44,015 bases of DNA, taken from a bacterium (lineage in GTDB: Bacteria > Lernaellota > Lernaellaia > JACKCT01). A program made the translations under genes and the position numbers. Position 1 is the first letter of the stretch; each line of letters begins with the position of its first letter. The notes beneath the pieces are model-generated. The model was not told the DNA's origin, made no database searches, and saw only the letters and a program-made list of their open reading frames with translations. The stretch is from contig JAIOHV010000213.1 of assembly GCA_019912885.1 (NCBI GenBank), positions 1 to 44,015 of the forward strand. Reading direction: 5' to 3'. Shown one piece after another: positions 33,957 through 41,046 of the stretch.

Positions 33957-35144
33957 ATGACGCTGACGCGACACCGTTTCCCTTTTGCGTTTCTGGCGGC
34001 GCTTGCGGCGCTCGCGCTTTCCGCCGCGGGCTGCGGCTGCGGCGACGATGACGACGACGACTCGTCCGATGGCGGAGACGACGACGCGGCCGGTGACGAC
34101 GACGACGGGCCCGCCGGATACGACGAGCCGATCCCCGACGATCTTCCGGCCGAGGTGCCGCAATTCGGCGATGACGAAACGCGAAAGATCGTCGTCATCG
34201 GCACCGCGGACGACGGCCTCGATGTCCCGCGCGATCTCGATTTCGATCCGGAGCGCCCGGGCCGGCTGTGGACGGTGAACCGCGCGACCGACGGCACGGT
34301 CATCTATTTCGACGCGGGCTCGGACGAGCAGACGTCCGACGAGATCATCGACCGCTACGCCAACCACTTCATGGAGGAAGTCAGTTCCATCGCGTTCGGC
34401 GCGCCGGGGACGTTCGCGACCTGCCAGGAATCGCGCAATACCTACAACGGCCAGGCCGAGCCCAACGATTTCATGGGGCCGGCGCTGTGGCCGAGCGATC
34501 TCGACGTCTACGCGGCGGTGCATCAGTTCGACAACCTGCTCGGCAGTCACCTCGACATGCTTCACGAAAGCCCGCTTTGCATGGGCATCGAGCACGACAC
34601 CGCCAACGTGTATTGGGTGTTCGACGGCATGCACGGCAACATCGTGCGCTACGATTTCAAGGAAGATCACGGGCCCGGATACGACGACCACTCCGACGGC
34701 ATCGTGCGCCGTTACACGGAAATCGGGCTGACGCGCGAACCGGACGTGCCCGGGCATCTGGCGATGGATGATGAAACGCGGTGGATGTACGTGGCCGACA
34801 CCGGCGCCGCGCGCGTCGTGCGCTTCGATACCGAGTCCGGTGCGTTCGCGGGCGATCTGTCCGGCGCGAAGGAGCCGCTCGCGGAGTATTCCGAATATCG
34901 CGGCGCGAACCACGAGACGTTCGTCGATGGGGGATTCGAGACGCCCTGCGGTGTCGCGGTGCACGAGGGCATCATCTTCGTGAGCGATTACGAAACGGGC
35001 GACATCGCGGGATTTGACGTCACCGGCGCCGAGATCGACCGCGTCAATGTCGGCGCGGGCGTCATGGGCATCGAGATCGGCCCCGACGGGCGGCTGTGGT
35101 TCGTCAACGCGGACGAGAACACGGTGAGCGTGATCGAGCCGTAG
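33957..35144 (+). CDS. Asp-rich lipoprotein with beta-propeller (NHL/SMP-30-like) domain
   Basis: I use the ATG at 33957; one three codons earlier is equally in frame. The 395-residue product has a signal MTLTRHRFPFAFLAALAALA, lipobox LSAAGC, then GCG and an Asp tract (DDDDDDSSDGGDDDAAGDDD). The rest reads as repeated propeller blades: DVPRDLDFDPERPGRLWTVN, LCMGIEHDTANVYWVFDGMH, DVPGHLAMDDETRWMYVADT, PCGVAVHEGIIFVSDYET and MGIEIGPDGRLWFVNADENT. These resemble NHL or SMP-30/gluconolactonase-type blades. Metal-binding Glu/Asn positions are not assignable, so it could be a binding scaffold. The gene is followed after 12 bases by a convergent toxin gene. Confidence 0.78.
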   Translation: MTLTRHRFPFAFLAALAALALSAAGCGCGDDDDDDSSDGGDDDAAGDDDDGPAGYDEPIPDDLPAEVPQFGDDETRKIVVIGTADDGLDVPRDLDFDPERPGRLWTVNRATDGTVIYFDAGSDEQTSDEIIDRYANHFMEEVSSIAFGAPGTFATCQESRNTYNGQAEPNDFMGPALWPSDLDVYAAVHQFDNLLGSHLDMLHESPLCMGIEHDTANVYWVFDGMHGNIVRYDFKEDHGPGYDDHSDGIVRRYTEIGLTREPDVPGHLAMDDETRWMYVADTGAARVVRFDTESGAFAGDLSGAKEPLAEYSEYRGANHETFVDGGFETPCGVAVHEGIIFVSDYETGDIAGFDVTGAEIDRVNVGAGVMGIEIGPDGRLWFVNADENTVSVIEP

Positions 35145-35156
35145 GGGGCACGCGGA

Positions 35157-36071
35157 TCAGCTTCGGCGCCGCCACGGGCCGCCGGGCTCCCGCGCGAGAT
35201 CCGCGTGCGTCCCGGACGCGATCGCCTCGGTGAGCGGCCACAAAAAATCGCGAATCGCTTTCATCGTGTCGGGAAATTCCCGCGCGGCAAGGTTCGCGCG
35301 ACGAAGGAACGCCGACCACTGTGCGGCCTTCAACGAATCGTGCAGAAACCCGTCGGTGAACGCGATCGGCAACGCCCGTGGAAGGTCGTCGTGGCGACCT
35401 CCGAACGTCGCGACGATCGCCGCGCCGAGAACGCCTCCGTCAAATGATGTCGTGCGCGAGAAGTGCTCGATATCGAAAAAATCCTTCATTCTCGTATTCG
35501 ACTGACCGAGTTCGACCGTCGCGCTGTACTTTTCCGCGATCACCGTTTCGGGCCGGTAGGCGAGGATGGTCGGTGCGGGGTGGTCCAACATCGTGGGAAG
35601 CGTCTCGGATCGCGGCGGAGGTACCAACCGATCGCCGAATCCCACGTCGACTTGCACCGGAATCACCGCGACGCCGAGACGTCCGGTCAGCGTGACGCGT
35701 AGTCCGTCATGCACACCGTCCTCGCGAATGCGCGCGACACGCACGGTGTTCGCGTCGAATTCGACACCGTCGGCTTCGACGGGTGCTTTGCAGATACCTT
35801 GAAACAGTTCGACGAAACGCCGCCGGTCCGATGCACCGAGCGACAGGAGATCGAGGTCGCGCGTCGGTCGTTGCGGGGCGTTGTCCCAAAGCGTGTAGAG
35901 CACGGCGCCCTTGAGGACAAAATCGTCGGCGAATTCGGACTGCGTGACGCGATACAGAAATCGCTCGATGCCGAAGTTGGTCAACCGAAGCGTGAAATCT
36001 TCCTTAAGCGCGTGTGCTTGCTTGAGGAGGCGGTCACGCACAGACGCAGGGATGTTTCGTTTCGCGCTCAT
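35157..36071 (-). CDS. AbiEii/AbiGii-type nucleotidyltransferase toxin
   Basis: The 304-residue protein begins at the ATG overlapping the antitoxin stop by 4 bases. Family motifs are complete: FVLKGAVLYTLWDNAPQRPT near 51-70, then RDLDLLSLG with the Asp-x-Asp pair, IPVQVDVGFGDRLV near 155 with the third acidic residue, and TVIAEKYSATVELGQSNTRM followed by KDFFDIEH near 195-223, the AbiEii C-terminal motif. AbiEii is the toxin of type IV phage-abortive systems and binds or modifies nucleotides/RNA. This is the classical member of the two cassettes here. It is convergent with the propeller lipoprotein, only 12 bases apart. Confidence 0.9.
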   Translation of the reverse strand: MSAKRNIPASVRDRLLKQAHALKEDFTLRLTNFGIERFLYRVTQSEFADDFVLKGAVLYTLWDNAPQRPTRDLDLLSLGASDRRRFVELFQGICKAPVEADGVEFDANTVRVARIREDGVHDGLRVTLTGRLGVAVIPVQVDVGFGDRLVPPPRSETLPTMLDHPAPTILAYRPETVIAEKYSATVELGQSNTRMKDFFDIEHFSRTTSFDGGVLGAAIVATFGGRHDDLPRALPIAFTDGFLHDSLKAAQWSAFLRRANLAAREFPDTMKAIRDFLWPLTEAIASGTHADLAREPGGPWRRRS

Positions 36072-36667
36072 ATCGTCATCTGAATAAACGGCATGATGAT
36101 TTTTTCGACGCGGCAAACCCTGGCGGCGGCCAGCAGGTCGTCGATCGTGCCGCGGCGGTCACGGCGAAAATCCCAAAGCGCCTCGGTAGCCACGTCGAGC
36201 CCGACCTTGTTGCGGTACTTGAAGCAGTCGGCCACCGTTTTCGCCGGCGTGGTCACATGGACATCGACGCCCTCGATCCGGTGCGTTTCGACCCCGTGCG
36301 TCAGCGCCGCGCCGGAGAAGCGGACGAAATTCAGCGGCAGATCGCGGATGTGCGGTTTTCGCGCGGTTCGGTCGATGGCGACCCAGACCTGCCACGGGTT
36401 CTGCGTCCCAAGTTCATGAAAGCGCAGCGCCGTCAGCAGGCAGATCACGCCGTCCGGGACAAGTTTGGCCAGCCGCGCGAGGTAATGGTGGTGCGTGACC
36501 TCGTGCTCCTCGGACATGTACAGGCCGCGGGCCACGCGACGCAGATATCCGCGCTCCACAAGTCGCGTTAGCGTCATGCGTGGGATGCCGTACCCGTCCA
36601 GATCGCGAGCGCGAACGAACTGCCTGTCGGCGATGAGTCTTTCGAGTTTTTCCGTATTGGCGACCAT
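36068..36667 (-). CDS. AbiEi-type antitoxin (wHTH repressor)
   Basis: The ATG at 36665-36667 (MVANTEKLERL) gives 199 residues. Another ATG at 36703 would add 12 residues encoded by the operator itself, and is less likely. The N-terminal winged helix (RQFVRARDLDGYGIPRMTLT, then RLVERGYLRRVARGLYMS) is standard for AbiEi, followed by the AbiEi C-terminal region (DGVICLLTALRFHELGTQNP, then the VTTPAKTVADCFKYRNKVGL motif). It represses its own operon and neutralises AbiEii. The stop overlaps the toxin start (ATGA). A perfect TGCATATT inverted repeat lies just upstream. Confidence 0.9.
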   Translation of the reverse strand: MVANTEKLERLIADRQFVRARDLDGYGIPRMTLTRLVERGYLRRVARGLYMSEEHEVTHHHYLARLAKLVPDGVICLLTALRFHELGTQNPWQVWVAIDRTARKPHIRDLPLNFVRFSGAALTHGVETHRIEGVDVHVTTPAKTVADCFKYRNKVGLDVATEALWDFRRDRRGTIDDLLAAARVCRVEKIIMPFIQMTI

Positions 36668-36682
36668 GTGTTCCGTTTTGTC

Positions 36683-36702
36683 TGCATATTTAAAAATATG
36701 CA
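36683..36702. promoter_or_regulatory. Operator/promoter of the AbiE operon
   Basis: TGCATATT and AATATGCA are exact complements around TAAA, 15 bases ahead of the antitoxin ATG. The AT-rich site stands out in this GC-rich DNA. A TTACGA...AAATAT pair on the minus strand overlaps it, consistent with autorepression. Confidence 0.65.
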
Positions 36703-36760
36703 TACGTATCGTAACACACCGATTCCTTCGACGAAAGACGGCGTCCAGCAGGTTGTCGTT

Positions 36761-37615
36761 TCACTCCTGATGATCGTACTCCCCGCGCGCGAGGCTGTGG
36801 CGCTGGGGGTCCCAAGCGTCGCCCAGGTAGTCATCGGGCACCGGCACGTCGAACGGCGTGGCGTACCGCCCCGGGCGCATCAGGTAGGCGTCGGTCTGGT
36901 AAGACAGGACGTTCATCTTGTCTTCGAGCCGTTTGCGGCAGCGCTCGATCGCGGCTTCGTCCGCGCCGTCCGGAACGATGACGTGATCCGGGTCCATCGC
37001 GCACACGAAACGCGCGAACGGCTTGGGTATCACCGTGCCGTCCCACGTTTTCGGCCGCCAGCATGGCCACACCGCCGCGGCCGACGGAACGATCGGAACG
37101 CCCGAGCGCGCCGCGAGGATCACCGTCCCCATCTTGCATCGCTGCGCCGGGCCTTTGGGCGCGTCGCACGCGAGCGCGCAGTCGTACCCTTCGCGCGAAA
37201 GATCGACGATCTCCGCGAGCGCCTCGCGCCCGAAGCGCGTGCTTGATCCGCGCGGCGCGCAATATCCCAGCCGCCGGATAAGGCCGGCCGCCCACTCGCC
37301 GTCCTTGCTGCGGCTCGCGATGCACGCGGGATTGTACAGGCCGTTTCGCCGCCGCCGTCCGACGTACATGAGCTGCAGCAGATCGCGATGCCACGCGGCG
37401 TAAACCGCGCGGTGGTATTTCTGCTTCATGCGGATTTCGGCTTCCGTGCCGTGGTGCTCGTAGCGGCACGTCGCGTAGATCGCGCGCATGATGAGCGAAA
37501 GAATCCACGTGCCGATCCACGCCATCGCGCGATACCAGAACGGCACCGGAAAATTCTCCGACGGCATCCGCTTGCGCGGCAGGTTTTTGCGTTTGTAGGT
37601 GAGTTTTTCCGCCAT
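36761..37615 (-). CDS. DUF374/LPLAT-type acyltransferase
   Basis: The ATG at 37613-37615 gives 284 residues; the ATG six codons earlier is an alternative. An amphipathic/hydrophobic segment (MAWIGTWILSLIMRAIYAT near 30-48) precedes the LPLAT-like core: YHRAVYAAWHRDLLQLMY (His/Asp), ACIASRSKDGEWAAG, RGSSTRFGREALAEIV and CALACDAPKGPAQRCKMGTV. The order SRSKDGE, RGSS and DGPxGP-like matches DUF374, seen in lipid A or phospholipid acyltransferases. It would act on the cytosolic face of the inner membrane. No lpx gene is near. It is followed on the same strand by the AbiE operon, with only about 90 bases in front of that operon's start. Confidence 0.75.
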   Translation of the reverse strand: MAEKLTYKRKNLPRKRMPSENFPVPFWYRAMAWIGTWILSLIMRAIYATCRYEHHGTEAEIRMKQKYHRAVYAAWHRDLLQLMYVGRRRRNGLYNPACIASRSKDGEWAAGLIRRLGYCAPRGSSTRFGREALAEIVDLSREGYDCALACDAPKGPAQRCKMGTVILAARSGVPIVPSAAAVWPCWRPKTWDGTVIPKPFARFVCAMDPDHVIVPDGADEAAIERCRKRLEDKMNVLSYQTDAYLMRPGRYATPFDVPVPDDYLGDAWDPQRHSLARGEYDHQE

Positions 37616-37673
37616 GAATTTCCGCGCCGCCATACTTCCCGCGCGCCTGGCGCGCGTCAAGAAATACGGACGG

Positions 37674-37703
37674 GTGACGCGCGTGCGCCGCCGGGCGTAG
37701 AAT
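37674..37703 (+). promoter_or_regulatory. Candidate promoter with a near-leaderless transcript
   Basis: GTGACG (37674-37679), an 18-base spacer and TAGAAT (37698-37703). The ATG at 37712 is only 9 bases after the -10, and there is no Shine-Dalgarno sequence. Confidence 0.4.
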
Positions 37704-37711
37704 CACGGGCC

Positions 37712-38635
37712 ATGTCCATCCGATTTCTCGCCGTTTTCGCGCTCGGCGCGTTCGCGTTCGCGTTGATTCCCCTTACCGGCTGCGGTTGCGGGGACGACGA
37801 TGACGAAGATGACGACGATGACGGCGGCGGCGCATTTCCCTACCGCGAGGACGGCCGCTATCCCTTCGGATACCTGCTTTCCGGCGACGGGCCGGCGATG
37901 GCGCGGCTCTCCAATTTCAACGTCGCGGTCTTCGACGTGTACGAGGACGGAGACGAAGACCTGATGGACGCGCTCGCGGATGCGGGCACGCTCGTATTGT
38001 CGTACGTGAATCTCGGCTCGCTGGAATCCTGGCGTTCGTTCGCCGGCGAGTTCGAGGATCTGTGCCTCGCCGCGTACGAAAACTGGGAAGACGAATGCTG
38101 GGTGGACGTGACCGACGCCGGCTGGCAACAGAACTTCATCGACGAGGTCTGCTGGACGGCCTGGGACGCCGGCGCGGACGGGTTTTACATCGATAACGTC
38201 GATATCTTCGCGCTTTACCCGGACAAGGACGTTCGCGACGCGCTCGTCGATGTGCTCGCGACGTTGCGCGATGAATTTCCCGATGCCTACATCGCCGTGC
38301 AAAACGGCGGCGATCTGCTTTTGGACGACGAGGTGGGCGGCGACGCCCGCGATCTCATCGACGCGACGAGCCGCGAAGACGTGAGCTACATCCCCGACTT
38401 CGACGCGCCGGATGGCGGCGATGACACCTATCGCGCGGTCGACGGAGATGAGCGCGACGCGACGCTCGACGAACTCGATGGGCTCGCGGACGATCTGGAT
38501 GTCTACACCGTCGACTACACCAACGACGTCGCGCAGATGCTTGACGCGGTCGAGTTTTCGCGCGGGCACGGGTTCACGCCGTTTGTCGGCGACACGAATC
38601 TCTCACGGCTCGACTTTTACCCGCCGCTTGATTGA
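37712..38635 (+). CDS. Asp-rich lipoprotein, GH114/endo-alpha-1,4-polygalactosaminidase-like
   Basis: The 307-residue product has a signal MSIRFLAVFALGAFAFALIP, lipobox LTGC, then a short Asp tract (DDDDEDDDDD). The domain matches GH114-like TIM barrels: NVAVFDVYEDGDEDLMDALA, LVLSYVNLGSLESWRSF near 115, DECWVDVTDAGWQQNFIDEV near 146, GADGFYIDNVDIF near 174 and a final TPFVGDTNLSRLDFYPP. In this family the Asp of GFYLDN and a nearby Glu/Asp are the likely catalytic acids. Polygalactosamine or related exopolysaccharides are known substrates. It is anchored to a membrane and acts outside the cytosol. It lies in the same direction as the oxidoreductase gene. Confidence 0.78.
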   Translation: MSIRFLAVFALGAFAFALIPLTGCGCGDDDDEDDDDDGGGAFPYREDGRYPFGYLLSGDGPAMARLSNFNVAVFDVYEDGDEDLMDALADAGTLVLSYVNLGSLESWRSFAGEFEDLCLAAYENWEDECWVDVTDAGWQQNFIDEVCWTAWDAGADGFYIDNVDIFALYPDKDVRDALVDVLATLRDEFPDAYIAVQNGGDLLLDDEVGGDARDLIDATSREDVSYIPDFDAPDGGDDTYRAVDGDERDATLDELDGLADDLDVYTVDYTNDVAQMLDAVEFSRGHGFTPFVGDTNLSRLDFYPPLD

Positions 38636-38657
38636 CCCATCGCGGGAACAGGCGCGC

Positions 38658-39641
38658 GTGACCGAACGCAGGATCCGATTCGGCATTCTTTCGACCGCGA
38701 ACATCGCCCGCACGATCGTTCCCGCGATCGCCGCGAGCCGGAACGCGGCCGCCGTCGCGGTTGCAAGCCGCGATATCAAAAAAGCGCGCGCGTTCGCGGC
38801 GCGGTTCGGCATCGAGTACGCCTGCGGATCGTACGAAGAATTGCTCGCACGCGAGGACATCGACGCGATTTACATCGCCGTGCCGAACAGCTTGCACGCG
38901 CGCTGGACAATCGCCGCGCTGGCGGCGGGCAAACACGTGCTTTGCGAAAAACCGATCGCGACAAACGCCGGCGACGCGCGGCGCATGGCGGATGCCGCGC
39001 GCGCGGCCGGCCGGCATCTTGCCGAGGGATTCATGTATCGCCACCACCCGATGTACGACGCGCTGTTCGCGCGTCTCCAGGCAGGGGCGATCGGCGATGT
39101 ACGTTCCATCGACGCGCGCTTCACGTTCATGGACGACGGCTCGGACACCGTCCGCGCCGAGGAGCTGGGAGGCGGCGCGCTCGCGGACGTGGGCTGCTAC
39201 GCCGTGCACCTCGCGCGATGGGTCGCCGGCGGCGAACCGGCGCACGCCGCCGCAATCTTTACCGGCGCGGACGCGGACGAAACGTTCGCGGGCGTGCTCG
39301 CGTTCCCGAATGGCGTGATCGCGCACATCCACGCGAGCATCGCAAGCGCCGAGACGCACGGGGCGCTCATCACCGGCACGAGGGGCGCGATCGAGATCGA
39401 AAGCCCGTGGCATCCGGGCGAGGACGCGTCGCGATTTGTCGTCAAACGCTGGGGCGAGGCGGACGAGATCGTCGCCGCGCCGGGCGCGAATGCGTACGTG
39501 CGTCAAATCGAGGATTTCGCCGACGCCGCGCTCGGCAACGCACCGCCGCGCTGGGACGCGCGCGATGCGGTGGCGAACATGCGCGCGATGGACCTGCTGC
39601 GCGCAAACGCAACGAAATTGGAACCGCGGCCGGGAATGTAG
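38658..39641 (+). CDS. Gfo/Idh/MocA family oxidoreductase
   Basis: The GTG at 38658 (22 bases after the GH114-like stop) gives 327 residues. The N-terminal Rossmann part has FGILSTANIARTIVPAIAAS near 8-27 (a variant of GxGxxG, with STA), VAVASRDIKKARAFA and VLCEKPIATNAGDARRM, with the conserved EKP lysine near 96. The C-terminal domain has EGFMYRHHPMYDAL and GGGALADVGCYAVHLARWVAG near 174, with the Asp and His of the catalytic region. It oxidises or reduces a sugar or polyol with NAD(P). The nearby polysaccharide-type lipoprotein may point to sugar metabolism. The stop codon lies in a REP-like hairpin. Confidence 0.88.
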   Translation: MTERRIRFGILSTANIARTIVPAIAASRNAAAVAVASRDIKKARAFAARFGIEYACGSYEELLAREDIDAIYIAVPNSLHARWTIAALAAGKHVLCEKPIATNAGDARRMADAARAAGRHLAEGFMYRHHPMYDALFARLQAGAIGDVRSIDARFTFMDDGSDTVRAEELGGGALADVGCYAVHLARWVAGGEPAHAAAIFTGADADETFAGVLAFPNGVIAHIHASIASAETHGALITGTRGAIEIESPWHPGEDASRFVVKRWGEADEIVAAPGANAYVRQIEDFADAALGNAPPRWDARDAVANMRAMDLLRANATKLEPRPGM

Positions 39642-39664
39642 GAGCGCCTTCCAGGGCGCGATCA
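39637..39664 (+). repeat. REP-like hairpin TGTAGGAGCGCC
   Basis: TGTAGGAGCGCCTTCCAGGG then CGCGATCA forms a stem (GCGCC/GGCGC) and resembles the TGTAGGAGCGGCTT-type REP sequences known in Pseudomonas and Xanthomonas. Its TAG is the stop of the upstream gene. Confidence 0.6.
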
Positions 39665-39704
39665 ACTCATGCCGAATCGGCGATCGGCCGGCCCAGGCGC
39701 TCCG

Positions 39705-40874
39705 TTACAGCACCCCCGCCACGCGGTCCATCGCCTCCATCAGGCGCGGCTCGGGTACCGTGAGCGCGATGCGGAAATACCCCTCGCCCGACGGGCCGAA
39801 CGCGGTGCCCGGTGTGAGCACGACGCCCGTCTCGGACAGCACCCGCGAGACGAACTCGGCGCTGTTTTTTCCGCCGGGCGTTTTGCACCAGACGTAAAAC
39901 GTCGCGGGCGACGAGAGAAACTCGATGCCCATCTCGCCAAGACGCGTCTCGGTGGCGCGGCGCCGGTCGCCGAACGTCTTGTGATTGTCTTTTACCGCCG
40001 CGTCTTCGTATCGTTCGAGTGCGGTGATGCCCGCGAGCTGGATCGCGTCGAACGCACCGGAGTCGATGTTCGTTTTCACCTTTCCAAGCGGACCGACAAA
40101 ACGCGCGTCGCCGACCGCGAACCCGATGCGCCAGCCGGTCATGTTGAAGGTTTTCGAGAGGCTGTGCATCTCGATCGCCACCTCGCGCGCGCCGTCGATT
40201 TCGAATATCGAAAGCGGCGCGAAGCCGCCGAATGCCAGCTCGGAATACGCGTTGTCGTACACCAGCACGATGCCGTGCTCCCGGCAGAACGCGACGGCCT
40301 CTTCGAGCGTCTCGCGCGTCGCGACCGCGCCGGTGGGGTTGTTGGGGTAATTCAAAAACAGCATCTTCGCGCGATCCGCGGCGTCGGCGGGAATCGATGA
40401 AAGATCGGGCGCGAAATCGCGATCCGCCGAAAGCGCGAAGCGATGCGGCAATCCGCCCGCGAACGACGTGGCGACCTCGTAAACCGGATAGCCCGGATCG
40501 GGGCAAAGCGTCACGTCGCCCGGGTTCACGAACGCGAGCGGCACGTGCGCGATGCCTTCCTTGCTGCCGATCAGCGCGAGCACCTCGGTGTCGGGATCAA
40601 ACGCCTGCCCGAATCGCGCGCGCATGAACGCCGCCGCCGCCGCGCGGAAATCGCGCCGGCCGTTGTAGTCCGGGTAGCGGTGCGTCGCCGGGTCCGTCGC
40701 CGCTTCGCGCAGGCGATCGACGATGAAACGCGGCGTCGGCAGGTCGGGGTCGCCGATCCCCAGGCTGATGATATCCTTTCCCTCCCCGCGCGCCTTTTCG
40801 CGCGCCTTGTCGATCGCGGCGAAGGGGTACGGCGGCAGGTTGCGGATGCGGTCGGCGGGCAGGATCGGGGGCAT
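39705..40874 (-). CDS. dapL: Aminotransferase, LL-diaminopimelate aminotransferase-like
   Basis: The ATG at 40872-40874, with TTGGAGA in front, gives 389 residues. The class I/II PLP fold is clear: IISLGIGDPDLPTPRFIVDR near 36-55, the phosphate-binding region LALIGSKEGIAHVPLAFVNP near 97-116, FLNYPNNPTGAVA near 164, DNAYSELAFGG near 196 and the PLP lysine in MHSLSKTFNMTGWRIGFAVG near 225-244. The GSKEGIAH and SKTFNMTGWRIG sequences match the DapL group, which makes LL-diaminopimelate directly from tetrahydrodipicolinate. Without other dap genes nearby, a related N-succinyl-DAP or branched transaminase cannot be excluded. Confidence 0.8.
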   Translation of the reverse strand: MPPILPADRIRNLPPYPFAAIDKAREKARGEGKDIISLGIGDPDLPTPRFIVDRLREAATDPATHRYPDYNGRRDFRAAAAAFMRARFGQAFDPDTEVLALIGSKEGIAHVPLAFVNPGDVTLCPDPGYPVYEVATSFAGGLPHRFALSADRDFAPDLSSIPADAADRAKMLFLNYPNNPTGAVATRETLEEAVAFCREHGIVLVYDNAYSELAFGGFAPLSIFEIDGAREVAIEMHSLSKTFNMTGWRIGFAVGDARFVGPLGKVKTNIDSGAFDAIQLAGITALERYEDAAVKDNHKTFGDRRRATETRLGEMGIEFLSSPATFYVWCKTPGGKNSAEFVSRVLSETGVVLTPGTAFGPSGEGYFRIALTVPEPRLMEAMDRVAGVL

Positions 40875-40895
40875 GGTTTCTCCAAAAACAGCGGG

Positions 40896-41046
40896 ATGGA
40901 CGAAATGGACCGATTGGACATTATGGACGGGATGGACAAACCAGACGCCCCGTCCGGCGTGCGGCAAAGCGCATTTTTTATCGTCGCGCTCCGCCCGTGT
41001 CCACAGGGGCGCCGTCCATATTGTCGATCATGCCCATAATGTCCAT
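40896..41046. repeat. Pair of inverted ATGGACNNN arrays between divergent genes
   Basis: Five units on the plus strand at 40896-40937 and four on the minus strand at 41014-41046 (GTCCAT, GTCGAT, GCCCAT, GTCCAT) keep the 9-base period. They fill most of the space between dapL and the TMTC-like gene; the latter's ATG at 41039 lies in the second array. Confidence 0.85.
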
